Source: Kribbella antibiotica (GTDB lineage Bacteria; Actinomycetota; Actinomycetes; Propionibacteriales; Kribbellaceae). From it: a stretch of 64,000 nucleotides of DNA. The translations under genes and the position numbers were made by a program. The notes below the pieces were generated by a model. The model was not told where the DNA came from. It ran no database searches and worked only from the letters and a program-made list of their open reading frames with translations. The DNA is taken from assembly GCF_004349055.1 (NCBI RefSeq), contig NZ_SMKX01000013.1, positions 1 to 64,000 on the forward strand, in the 5' to 3' direction. This document shows positions 42,831 to 50,254 of the stretch, in pieces. Every line of letters begins with the position of its first letter. Position 1 is the stretch's first letter.

Positions 42831-44161
42831 TTGTGCCACCCCTCTTCGGTAGTAGCCCGCACAGTGATGCGGTGTGGGCGTTCGCTGCGCAGCAACACCT
42901 GGTTGAGTGCACGCTGGATCGCTGCGGCCTGTTGCGGTCCTGGGTCGTCCATCGAGACCTCCAGGTCGTAGCGGAGTTCGTCACGGTCATCGCGGTACAC
43001 CGTGGTCCGGCAGTGCCGAACACCTGGCACCTGTGTCGCTATGCGGCGGACGGACGGCAACCAGACCTTCTCGCCTCCGACCACCACCGAGTCGCTCAAC
43101 CGGCCGCGGAAGAAGTGGTAGCCATCGGCATCGATCTCGAACCGGTCCCCAGTCGCGACCGCCCCCGTAGCGGTCAATGGACTCGGCAGGCCGTCCGGCA
43201 GACGGCGGCGCAGGACTGTGCTGGACGTTACTAGCAGCTCGCCTTCTCTCAGCGCAGTCCACACACCAGGTAGCGGCAGACCGACCGACGACCAGCGGTG
43301 CTCCGGCTCAGCATGCACAGCCAGCGTGCTGACCCGCGGTCCGGCTTCCGTGAGCCCATAGGTCAGGTACAGCTCACGATTGCCACCCAGCAACGGCCTG
43401 ATGCACTGCGGATCGAGCGCATCGCCCCCGACTGTCAGAACCCGCAGCGTCGCCGGGATGTCGAGCAGTCGAGTCGCCGCACTCGGCGTGAGCGAAGAGA
43501 CCGTGACATCGTGCTCGGCCACCTCCGCCGCGTAGGCCTGGGGTGTGAACGGCGGACCGGAGATGACCAACCGCGACCCACGCACCAAAGCAGCCAAAGC
43601 CTGCGCCACCAACGCATAGGAGTAGTGCAACGGCAGACACAGCAGCACTGTGTCCGTCGACCGCTGGCCAATCGCATCTGCGTGCCAGGTCGCATTGCGC
43701 AGCAACGCCTCAAAGCTATGCAGACACCCGCTACCAATCCCCGCAGTGCCAGACGTCATCAGTACGACGTCGCCCGGACTGTGCCGCTGCTGCGGCCCAG
43801 CACTGTGTGGACTAATAAAGCGCACTGCTTCGGCACCTGGCAGCGAAACAACCTGTACGGCGCCATACCGCGCCGGGTCAATCCGCGTAGCGATCAGAGC
43901 CGCCGCACCAAGGCGCTCCGCGATACTGGCGATCCGGGTCGATGCAGAGGCCGGAGCGATGGGCACCGGCACAGCACCGGACAGCAGCACCGCAAAGAAT
44001 GTGGACAGCATCGCCTTGCCGTTGGGCAGTGCGATCAGTACCGGCGCACCGGGGTCCAGGTCGAGCGCTGCAACCGCTGCGAACACCTCGGCAGGCTCAA
44101 CAACCGGAGCAGAGCCGTCGACATCCACCGTTCGCGAGAGAAGCGCGAGAAACCCGTTCAC
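42827..44161 (-). CDS. Degenerate AMP-forming acyl ligase-like protein
   Basis: 444 residues of the ANL (adenylate-forming) superfamily by overall layout: VLIALPNGKAMLSTFFAVLLSGAVPVPI, LTYGLTEAGPRVS (A5-like), ATGDRFEIDADGYHFFRGR (A7-A8), VVGGEKVWLPSVRR. The A3 P-loop reads MTSGTAGIGSGC instead of TSGTTGxPKG, losing the Lys. The C-terminus ends TEEGWHK without the catalytic A10 Lys. It may therefore be inactive as an adenylating enzyme or use pre-activated acyl groups. GTG 44161 makes a GTGA overlap with the preceding stop. Similar ligases sit beside KS/CLF pairs in aryl-polyene clusters. Confidence 0.78.
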   Translation of the reverse strand: MNGFLALLSRTVDVDGSAPVVEPAEVFAAVAALDLDPGAPVLIALPNGKAMLSTFFAVLLSGAVPVPIAPASASTRIASIAERLGAAALIATRIDPARYGAVQVVSLPGAEAVRFISPHSAGPQQRHSPGDVVLMTSGTAGIGSGCLHSFEALLRNATWHADAIGQRSTDTVLLCLPLHYSYALVAQALAALVRGSRLVISGPPFTPQAYAAEVAEHDVTVSSLTPSAATRLLDIPATLRVLTVGGDALDPQCIRPLLGGNRELYLTYGLTEAGPRVSTLAVHAEPEHRWSSVGLPLPGVWTALREGELLVTSSTVLRRRLPDGLPSPLTATGAVATGDRFEIDADGYHFFRGRLSDSVVVGGEKVWLPSVRRIATQVPGVRHCRTTVYRDDRDELRYDLEVSMDDPGPQQAAAIQRALNQVLLRSERPHRITVRATTEEGWHK

Positions 44162-44619
44162 TCGTCGGCTCCCAGCACCACAGTGTGCACTGCATGGCCG
44201 CTGTCGACGGTGTGCACGCTGAGCACCACACAGCTCGCAGCACCGGAGCTCAACCAGGACTGTGCGACGGTGAGAGCCACTGGCCGACTGCGTGCCGGAT
44301 CGCTGGTCAGCAACAGACTCGGCCCACGGAACCCGTGCACCAGGCACGCAAGGCTCGCAGCGCCACCAGGGCTAGCTCCTGCGAAGCGCAACGGCGACAC
44401 CCGGCCGGACGCCGCCGTACCGGACAACTCCGTCATGGTCGCCAGCGTTGCGTACGTGCTGATCACCAGCACGCCGACATCGTCCGGCAGCGGGTGACTG
44501 ATCGCTTGCTCGATGGACTCCAGCACCAGCCAGGCGACGGGGTCGACGTACATGGACGGAATCCGCCGCGCGCTGTCCGGAACTGCCTGCTCCACTTGGC
44601 CTTCGCCGAGGAGAATCAT
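44158..44619 (-). CDS. Cys-less ketosynthase N-terminal half, CLF-like
   Basis: 153 residues resembling the N-terminal half of a beta-ketoacyl synthase (the PF13723-type domain of aryl-polyene chain-length-factor proteins). It has VLVISTYATLATMTELSG, SPLRFAGASPGGAASLACLVHGFRGPSLLL and VVLSVHTVDSG. At the position of the nucleophile (TACxxS in active synthases) it reads TSDPARS, so it cannot carry an acyl chain. It overlaps the complete KS gene upstream by 4 bp and the ligase-like gene downstream by 4 bp. It probably pairs with that KS as a structural or chain-length subunit, but it lacks the whole C-terminal half. Confidence 0.75.
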   Translation of the reverse strand: MILLGEGQVEQAVPDSARRIPSMYVDPVAWLVLESIEQAISHPLPDDVGVLVISTYATLATMTELSGTAASGRVSPLRFAGASPGGAASLACLVHGFRGPSLLLTSDPARSRPVALTVAQSWLSSGAASCVVLSVHTVDSGHAVHTVVLGADE

Positions 44620-45719
44620 GGCCTCTCCAGGACCAGGCAGGTGTTGAAACCACCGAACCCCAGCGTGACGCTGAGCCCGACAGACCCGCTGAAGGCCATC
44701 GGCTCGCCGACCGGCAACCGCAACGGGAAGTCCGGCAATGGATCGGTCAGTCCGACGACTGCGGGCGCTCGCTGGTCCCGCAGCGCCAGCAAGACCGCAA
44801 CGGCCTCCAGCGCCCCCGTCGCGCCCAGCGTGTGTCCAAACGCGCCCTTGGTCGCAAAAACGACCGGCCCCGATGAAAACAGCCGCCGGAAGCTCTGAGC
44901 TTCGACGTCATCGTTGACCGGTGTACCGGAGCCATGCGCGTTCAGCACAGCGACCTCACTGGCGTCACGACCAGCCATCCGCAGCGCTGTCTCAATCGCC
45001 CGCACCACGGTGTCGCCGGACGGATCCGGTGCAGTCGCCCCATGCGCGTCATTGGCTGACCCTGCACCGGTCACTGCGCCATAGACCCGCGCCGACCGTG
45101 CAGAGGCCGACGCCGTCGATTCCAGCACCAGAAACGCCGCACCTTCGCCCAGCAGCATGCCGTCGCGCGCCGAGTCGAAGGCGCGCAGCGTGGTCGGCGA
45201 CATAGTCCCCAGTGCGCTGTGGCCAAGCCGCTTGGCCGGAGTGAGGATGTCGACCCCACCGACAACGCAGATGTCCGTCGTACCGTCCGCAACAAGCGCC
45301 GCACCAACCTGGACGGCGTCGGAGCCGGCCGAGCACGCCGTACTCAGGGTCACGGTCGGCACGCCTGACGCAGCGGCCAGGTCTTCACCCCACTGAGCCA
45401 GTGACTCGGCAGGCGCATCCAGATCGGGACCGTAGCTCGTTCCAGCCACCAGTTGCAGCCGAGGATCGTCCAGCTTCAGACCAGCGTCCGCAATTGCAGC
45501 CCGCAACGTGCGGAGCCCCAAGGCCTGCTGCCGCGCCCGGTGATCGCCATCCAGCGGGAGGTCATCCACCACAGCTGCTGACGAGTTGCGGAGCTTGTGG
45601 GAGCTCGGCACCGGCCGGATCCCCGAAGCACCGGCCAGCAGCGCCGCCCAGACCGTGTCCAGATCGGCACCCAGCGCGGTATCCCACGCCATACCGGTGA
45701 CCAGGACCCGATCGGTCAC
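44616..45719 (-). CDS. Free-standing FabF-type beta-ketoacyl synthase
   Basis: 367 residues, complete FabF/KAS II-like fold. The nucleophile is in LSTACSAGSDAV near residue 130, and the His residues in LNAHGSGTPVND and FGHTLGATGALE. It starts at GTG 45719 in a GTGA overlap with the dehydratase-like gene; GTG 45722 and 45725 are in frame. It differs from the modular PKS ketosynthases in the cluster and looks like the condensing enzyme of dissociated, aryl-polyene or highly-reducing type II systems. The Cys-less half-KS encoded next is its likely partner and the ACP at 47979-48278 its likely carrier. Confidence 0.88.
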   Translation of the reverse strand: MTDRVLVTGMAWDTALGADLDTVWAALLAGASGIRPVPSSHKLRNSSAAVVDDLPLDGDHRARQQALGLRTLRAAIADAGLKLDDPRLQLVAGTSYGPDLDAPAESLAQWGEDLAAASGVPTVTLSTACSAGSDAVQVGAALVADGTTDICVVGGVDILTPAKRLGHSALGTMSPTTLRAFDSARDGMLLGEGAAFLVLESTASASARSARVYGAVTGAGSANDAHGATAPDPSGDTVVRAIETALRMAGRDASEVAVLNAHGSGTPVNDDVEAQSFRRLFSSGPVVFATKGAFGHTLGATGALEAVAVLLALRDQRAPAVVGLTDPLPDFPLRLPVGEPMAFSGSVGLSVTLGFGGFNTCLVLERP

Positions 45720-46204
45720 CACCACTGCTGACCCATGTCTGCGACATCCCGCCGCACCAGGTTCGCCCGGAACGCCGCCACCGTCGTGCCCTCGACCGTG
45801 GCCCGGCCCGAGAAGAAGAACGTGTCGCCCATCAGCCGGTCGGCGGTCACGCTGATCACCACGTGGTCGCCCGGGACGATGATCTTCAGGAACCGCGAGT
45901 TCATCGCACCGACCAGCGTGAGCTCGTCATCGCGCAGCTTCGACGTACTGAGCTGGAAGAGGACGATGCCGGCCTGGGCGAACGCCTGGCTGAGGTGACT
46001 GGCCGGGAAGATCGCGCGCTCGGGGAAGTGACCGGCGATCGCGTCCATCTGCGCCGATACCGCCAGCCCCGCGACGATCTTCACACCCGGCTCGTAGTCG
46101 AGAACGCGGTCCAGGAAGAGCATCGGGTGGCGGTGGCGCAGCCAGCTCTTGATCTCGGTGAACCCCATGGTGCGCTGGGCGGTGGCTGTCTCAGTTGGCT
46201 GCAT
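45716..46204 (-). CDS. FabZ-like hotdog dehydratase homologue
   Basis: 162 residues of the FabZ hotdog type: LRHRHPMLFLDRVLDYEPG, then IAGHFPERAIFPASHLSQAFAQAG. The catalytic His (GHFP) is present. The Glu expected in the central helix (IIEALAQ in FabZ) is replaced, the helix reading HLSQAFAQ, so normal dehydration may be lost or altered. It overlaps the thioesterase gene by 14 bp and the KS gene by 4 bp. In a dissociated polyketide set it would dehydrate a 3-hydroxyacyl-ACP. No ketoreductase is encoded nearby to make such a substrate. Confidence 0.83.
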   Translation of the reverse strand: MQPTETATAQRTMGFTEIKSWLRHRHPMLFLDRVLDYEPGVKIVAGLAVSAQMDAIAGHFPERAIFPASHLSQAFAQAGIVLFQLSTSKLRDDELTLVGAMNSRFLKIIVPGDHVVISVTADRLMGDTFFFSGRATVEGTTVAAFRANLVRRDVADMGQQWW

Positions 46205-46616
46205 CGGCTCCGGCCTTTGTGAGGATGTCGTGCAGGGCGGGGGTCAGCGTGCGAGGTGAGCCGTCGGCGCGGTCGACAAGACCCAGTACGACGATTCCCG
46301 TCGCCAGCTCGGCGGTATCGGCGCGGCGCCGGACAGTGCCGGTGATCCGGACCCGAGCCGCACCGACGTGGTCGACGGCCGCCTCCAGGCTGAGCTCGTC
46401 GGGATAGCGTGCCGAGGCCAGGTAGCGCAGCCGGAGCTCGCTGACCACGAGCTCGGCGCCCTCGGCGGCCAAGGTGGCGAGACCGGCACCGAGCCGCTCG
46501 AGGTTGTCGAGCAGCGCAGTCTCGATCAGTGACGCATAGCGGGCGAAATGCACCACTCCGGACGCGTCGGTATCAACGTGCTCCACCTTGTGGAGCACGG
46601 GAACGAACCCGGTCAT
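46191..46616 (-). CDS. 4HBT-family acyl thioesterase
   Basis: 141 residues, hotdog fold. HVDTDASGVVHFARYASLIETALLDNLERLG is the 4-hydroxybenzoyl-CoA thioesterase signature with its catalytic Asp near residue 17. ELRLRYLASARYPDELSLEAAVDHVG continues the fold. It hydrolyses short acyl-CoA or acyl-ACP thioesters. Similar proteins occur in aryl-polyene and enediyne clusters. Its start overlaps the aminotransferase stop by ATGA, and its own end overlaps the dehydratase-like gene by 14 bp. It could release the product of the dissociated KS system or edit misloaded carriers. Confidence 0.87.
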   Translation of the reverse strand: MTGFVPVLHKVEHVDTDASGVVHFARYASLIETALLDNLERLGAGLATLAAEGAELVVSELRLRYLASARYPDELSLEAAVDHVGAARVRITGTVRRRADTAELATGIVVLGLVDRADGSPRTLTPALHDILTKAGADAAN

Positions 46617-47944
46617 CCGAACGACGCCGCGCCCGCGACCAACCGGTCGACGATCGTCTCCAGATCGGAGCCGGTCGCGATCAGTGGTGGCGCGACCCGC
46701 ATCGTCGGGTAGAGGTAGCGCAGCCCGTTGGACCGGCGACCGGCACCCGACATCAGTTCGACGTACACGCCGGCGCGGATCATGTGCGCACGCAGCTCAC
46801 CAGCACGACCCGCCGCCGCTTCGGACAGCTCGACGCCCTGCAGGTAACCGATTCCGCGCGCCTCGGTGAAAGTCTCGGGGAACTCCGCCACCAGCCGCTT
46901 GTCGAGCAGCCGGCCCAGCTCGGATCCGTTCGCTGCCGACTGCCCGAGCAGGTCCTCGGCCACGATGTGGTCGAGCCCGGCCCGGATCACCGCGCAGGTC
47001 AGTGGCCGCAGGTCGGAGGTAGCGACGGCGCCGGTGGCACGGATACCCAGCCGGCGGCGCGCGATCACCATCGAAGTCGACAGCGCGCCCATGCCGAGGC
47101 TCTTGCCGATCACCGTGATGTCAGTGGCGACCGCCCCCTGCTCATCCGTCATCGCGAACAGCTGTCCGGTCTTCGCAAAGGTCAGTACCTCGTCCGCGAT
47201 CAGCAGCGCGCCGCTGTCCCTCGCCAGGCCGGCCAGCTCGCGCAGATAGCCCGCCGGTGGCACGAGGATGCCGGCGTCGCCCTGGACGGGCTCGACGACG
47301 ACAGCCAGGACCCGGTCACCGTTGCGGGCGAACCACTCCCGCGCTGCTTCGGCGTGACCGAACGGAATGTGCTCGACAGTGAGACCGAAGGGCTCAGAAG
47401 CGTAAGCAGGTAGGCCGATTCGGTAGTGGCGCCGGTTCAGCAGCGGCACCAGTCCACCGGACCAACCGTGCCAGGCGCCTTCGAAGGCGAGGACGAGGTC
47501 GCGCTTCCCGGCGCCCTCGACCGGGCGCAGCCGCCGGCCGTCGAACCGCGACTCCAAGGCCATGCGCAGGGCGAGCTCCACCCCTTCCGTCCCCGAGTTG
47601 CGGCCGCTGACGGCGTACTCCTCCGGCGGGAAACGGTCGGCGAACAGACCGTCGGTGCCGAAGAGTCGCCACAGGGTCTCGGAGCGCTCGGACGACGCGA
47701 GCTCGTCGGTCACATAGCCCGCTGTCCGCACTCCGTCGAAAAGCGCCTGCGCGACAACGGGCGATCCCGCGCCGAGACACGCGGATCCGTAACCACCGCT
47801 GGCATCCAGTACGTCGAACGCGCGGCCGGTGTCGATCTCCACGAACTGCTGGACCAGCCCACTGGCGCCCGTGCACCCGAACGGCAGCCGGGAGCCGCCG
47901 TAGTGGTCGAACTGCGTGTCCCGGTCGAACCAGGTCACCGTCAT
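46613..47944 (-). CDS. Class III PLP-dependent aminotransferase
   Basis: 443 residues. SGRNSGTEGVELALRMALES binds the PLP phosphate, ALLIADEVLTF holds the Asp contacting the pyridine nitrogen, and VIGKSLGMGALSTSMVI contains the Schiff-base Lys near residue 275. The fold is that of omega-amino acid aminotransferases acting on terminal aldehydes or ketones. ATG 47944 follows GGGGAGGA. In this cluster it probably installs an amine on a polyketide-derived carbonyl, or supplies a beta- or omega-amino acid to the A-PCP protein. It lies 34 bp after the ACP gene and is coupled to the thioesterase. Confidence 0.9.
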   Translation of the reverse strand: MTVTWFDRDTQFDHYGGSRLPFGCTGASGLVQQFVEIDTGRAFDVLDASGGYGSACLGAGSPVVAQALFDGVRTAGYVTDELASSERSETLWRLFGTDGLFADRFPPEEYAVSGRNSGTEGVELALRMALESRFDGRRLRPVEGAGKRDLVLAFEGAWHGWSGGLVPLLNRRHYRIGLPAYASEPFGLTVEHIPFGHAEAAREWFARNGDRVLAVVVEPVQGDAGILVPPAGYLRELAGLARDSGALLIADEVLTFAKTGQLFAMTDEQGAVATDITVIGKSLGMGALSTSMVIARRRLGIRATGAVATSDLRPLTCAVIRAGLDHIVAEDLLGQSAANGSELGRLLDKRLVAEFPETFTEARGIGYLQGVELSEAAAGRAGELRAHMIRAGVYVELMSGAGRRSNGLRYLYPTMRVAPPLIATGSDLETIVDRLVAGAASFG

Positions 47945-47978
47945 CTGCGTTCCTCCCCAGAAGGTGGCGTGCCGCCGG

Positions 47979-48278
47979 TCATGTGGTGGCTTGTGAACGC
48001 GCCTGCAGATCGCGGACCAGCTCCGCAACGCTCCGGATGCTGGTGAAGTTCGCGGGGGTGAAGTCGGCGTCCGAGATCGTGACACCGAACGTGTTCTCGG
48101 CCTGGACGCGCAGCTCCACGAAGCCGAGCGAGTCCAGTCCGAGCTCGGCGCGCAGGCGGTCGTCCGGACCGATCCGGTCGGCGGGCGTCTCGACGAACAG
48201 GTCGGTGACCAGGATGGAGCGGAGAGCGGACTCGATGGTATCGATGATGGCTCCTCGAGGTGGGAGTCGGTCCGGCAT
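47979..48278 (-). CDS. Acyl carrier protein
   Basis: 99 residues. The phosphopantetheine site is LGLDSLGFVELRVQAENTFGV; helix I (DTIESALRSILV) and the acidic surface are typical. ATG 48278 gives a normal ACP length but has no ribosome binding site. A good GAGGAG (48251-48256) lies inside the reading frame, just before two ATC codons, so translation might begin at a non-standard codon near 48245. It is the carrier expected to serve the free KS, hotdog and thioesterase proteins encoded downstream. Confidence 0.85.
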   Translation of the reverse strand: MPDRLPPRGAIIDTIESALRSILVTDLFVETPADRIGPDDRLRAELGLDSLGFVELRVQAENTFGVTISDADFTPANFTSIRSVAELVRDLQARSQATT

Positions 48279-48425
48279 CGCTGTGCAGCGGGGGATCCGA
48301 CTCGGCTGCCGAGCATTTGATCCAGCCCGGACGTCGGCCGCCGCAATCCCAGATGAACTGAACCGGTCCACTAGGCGACTAACTGCCGGGTAGCGCCAAG
48401 GAATCCTTTGTATGTAAAGGAAATC
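48279..48425 (-). promoter_or_regulatory. 147-bp gap, possible internal promoter
   Basis: The only sizeable gap in the minus-strand biosynthetic array. Bases 48401-48430 are AT-rich and contain TCCTTT-GTATGT-AAAGGA, a short inverted repeat. On the minus strand TTGACC ends near 48437 and TACATA follows about 18 bp later, a plausible weak promoter for the ACP and downstream genes. No coding region is supported in the rest of the gap. Confidence 0.3.
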
Positions 48426-50162
48426 TCAGCATCCGGTCAATCGGTCCCGCCGGTTGCGCAATCTGTTCCGGGCCGGATCGCGCGCCACCAGTCCGGTTTC
48501 CCGCTGCGGATCACGCAACCGCGCGGCGAGCTCCCGCGCCGTCACGTAGGTGAAAAGGTCGACGGTCGCGACCTCGCGTCCCAGGACGGCGCTCAACCGG
48601 TCCCGCACCCGGTTGACGGCCAGCGAGTTGCCGCCGAGGTCGAAGAAGCTCTCGTCCAGGTCGCTCACCCCGAACCCCAGCACCTCGCCCCACACCGCGA
48701 CCACCAGCTCCTCGGTGGTCGCCGCGGCATCGACCGAAGGCCCGGCAGCTCCTGGTTCCGGAACCGGGAGCGCGCGGGTGTCGATCTTCCCACTCGTTGT
48801 CACCGGCAACCGATCCAGCACCACGAAGGCCGCCGGCACCATCGCCGCGGAGACGCGCTCTCCCAGAAAACGCCGGACCTCCGCGGCCATCAGCTCTCCT
48901 CCCGCCAGAACGACGTAGCCGACCAGCCTGCCGTCGGCCACCGCGACGTGGGCCTGCGCGATCTGCGGGTGCGTCACGAGGGCCGCACTGATCGCGGCCG
49001 GTTCGACGCGGTGACCGCGGATCTTCACCTGCTGGTCGTTGCGCCCGGCAAATACCAGCCCGGCCTGCTCGGCACGCACCAGATCGCCGGTACGGTAGAC
49101 CCTCGGGTCCCCGGTGAAGCGACCGGCCTCGTCGAGAGGGTCCAGGTAGCGAGCGACCCCCGCGCCACCGATCGTCAACTCGCCGACCTCGCCCCACGCA
49201 ACCGGCGTACCGGCGTGATCGACGACTGCCAACTCCCAGCCGTCCAACGGGTGACCGATCCGCACTGTCGTACCGACCGACATCCGCCAGGCGCAGGCGA
49301 CGACGGTGGTCTCCGTGGGCCCATAGGTGTTCCACACCTCGCGGCCGGGCCGGACGAACCGCTCCGCAAGCTCAGGTGGGCAGGCCTCACCGCCGAAGAT
49401 CAGCAGCCGGACGCCGCTCAGCCCGTCAGCCGGCCAGAGCCCGGCCAGCGTCGGCACCGTCGAAACCACCGTGATCCCGCGCTCCACCAGCCATGGGCAC
49501 AACTCGGCCCCCGACCGCACCAGCAGCCGCGGCGCCGGCACCAGACAAGCCCCACTCCGCCAGGCCAGCCACATCTCCTCACACGATGCGTCAAAGGCAA
49601 CGGAGAACCCAGCCAGCACCCGATCCCCCGGCCCCAGCGGCGCGAACAGCCGAGCCTCCGAATCGGCAAACGCCGCCGCGGACCGCTGCGACACAGCAAC
49701 CCCTTTCGGGCGCCCGGTCGTCCCCGACGTGAAGATGATCCACGCGTCGTCGCGCGGCCCAGCCGCGCCAACGGAGTCGAGCAGGCGCAGTACGAGGCCG
49801 GTCTCCAGCACCCCACGGACTCCCGCCAGCTGCCACACCTCGTCCGCACGGCTCTGCGGGTCGTCGATGTCGATCGGGACGTACGCCGCGCCGGCGTGCA
49901 ACACAGCAAGGATCGCCAGGTAGATATCGACCGACCCGGCAGGCATCCGGATCCCCACCCGGTCACCACGACCGATCCCGGCCGACCGGAGCTGATTGCT
50001 GAGGCTGGCGACGCGCGCCGCCACCCCGGCGTACGAAAGAACGACCGAGCCGTCGTCCAGCGCCGACGCGGCGGGATGGGCCTCGACGGTGGCTGCGAAG
50101 ATGTCGAGAAGCGTCCGGGGTTCGGGCGCCGGGCCACCCCGGAGAACTGCGGAGTTGTCCAT
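48426..50162 (-). CDS. NRPS A-PCP didomain, polylysine-synthetase-like A domain
   Basis: 578 residues. The adenylation domain has A3 IFTSGTTGRPKG, A4 VAFDASCEEMWLAWRSGACLVPAP, A5 NTYGPTETTVVACAW, A7 YRTGDLVR, A8 RGHRVEPAA and A10 TTSGKIDTRAL. The PCP follows at about 495-560 (FFDLGGNSLAVNRV). The segment FDASCEEMWLAWR with VVSTVPTLAGLWP and LLIFGGEACPPELAERF strongly resembles epsilon-poly-L-lysine synthetase and relatives. Those carry C-terminal membrane and tandem domains that are absent here. A basic amino acid such as lysine or ornithine is a reasonable but unproven substrate. It is the first gene of the minus-strand array and divergent from the free KS. Confidence 0.88.
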   Translation of the reverse strand: MDNSAVLRGGPAPEPRTLLDIFAATVEAHPAASALDDGSVVLSYAGVAARVASLSNQLRSAGIGRGDRVGIRMPAGSVDIYLAILAVLHAGAAYVPIDIDDPQSRADEVWQLAGVRGVLETGLVLRLLDSVGAAGPRDDAWIIFTSGTTGRPKGVAVSQRSAAAFADSEARLFAPLGPGDRVLAGFSVAFDASCEEMWLAWRSGACLVPAPRLLVRSGAELCPWLVERGITVVSTVPTLAGLWPADGLSGVRLLIFGGEACPPELAERFVRPGREVWNTYGPTETTVVACAWRMSVGTTVRIGHPLDGWELAVVDHAGTPVAWGEVGELTIGGAGVARYLDPLDEAGRFTGDPRVYRTGDLVRAEQAGLVFAGRNDQQVKIRGHRVEPAAISAALVTHPQIAQAHVAVADGRLVGYVVLAGGELMAAEVRRFLGERVSAAMVPAAFVVLDRLPVTTSGKIDTRALPVPEPGAAGPSVDAAATTEELVVAVWGEVLGFGVSDLDESFFDLGGNSLAVNRVRDRLSAVLGREVATVDLFTYVTARELAARLRDPQRETGLVARDPARNRLRNRRDRLTGC

Positions 50163-50194
50163 GAGCGGGCAGCTCAGCCGACAATCGTCAATCC

Positions 50195-50200
50195 TGTCAA
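50195..50200 (-). promoter_or_regulatory. Putative -35 (TTGACA) of the biosynthetic operon
   Basis: On the minus strand TTGACA lies 33-38 bp before the ATG of the A-PCP gene, in the 92-bp divergent gap. A second TTGACG follows nine bases later. With normal spacing the transcript would begin near or at the start codon. A -10 element is not evident. Confidence 0.35.
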
Positions 50201-50254
50201 GGATATCCGTCTGCTGTTCACCGAACGTCCGTCTGGCCTGGCTATGGTCGCGCG

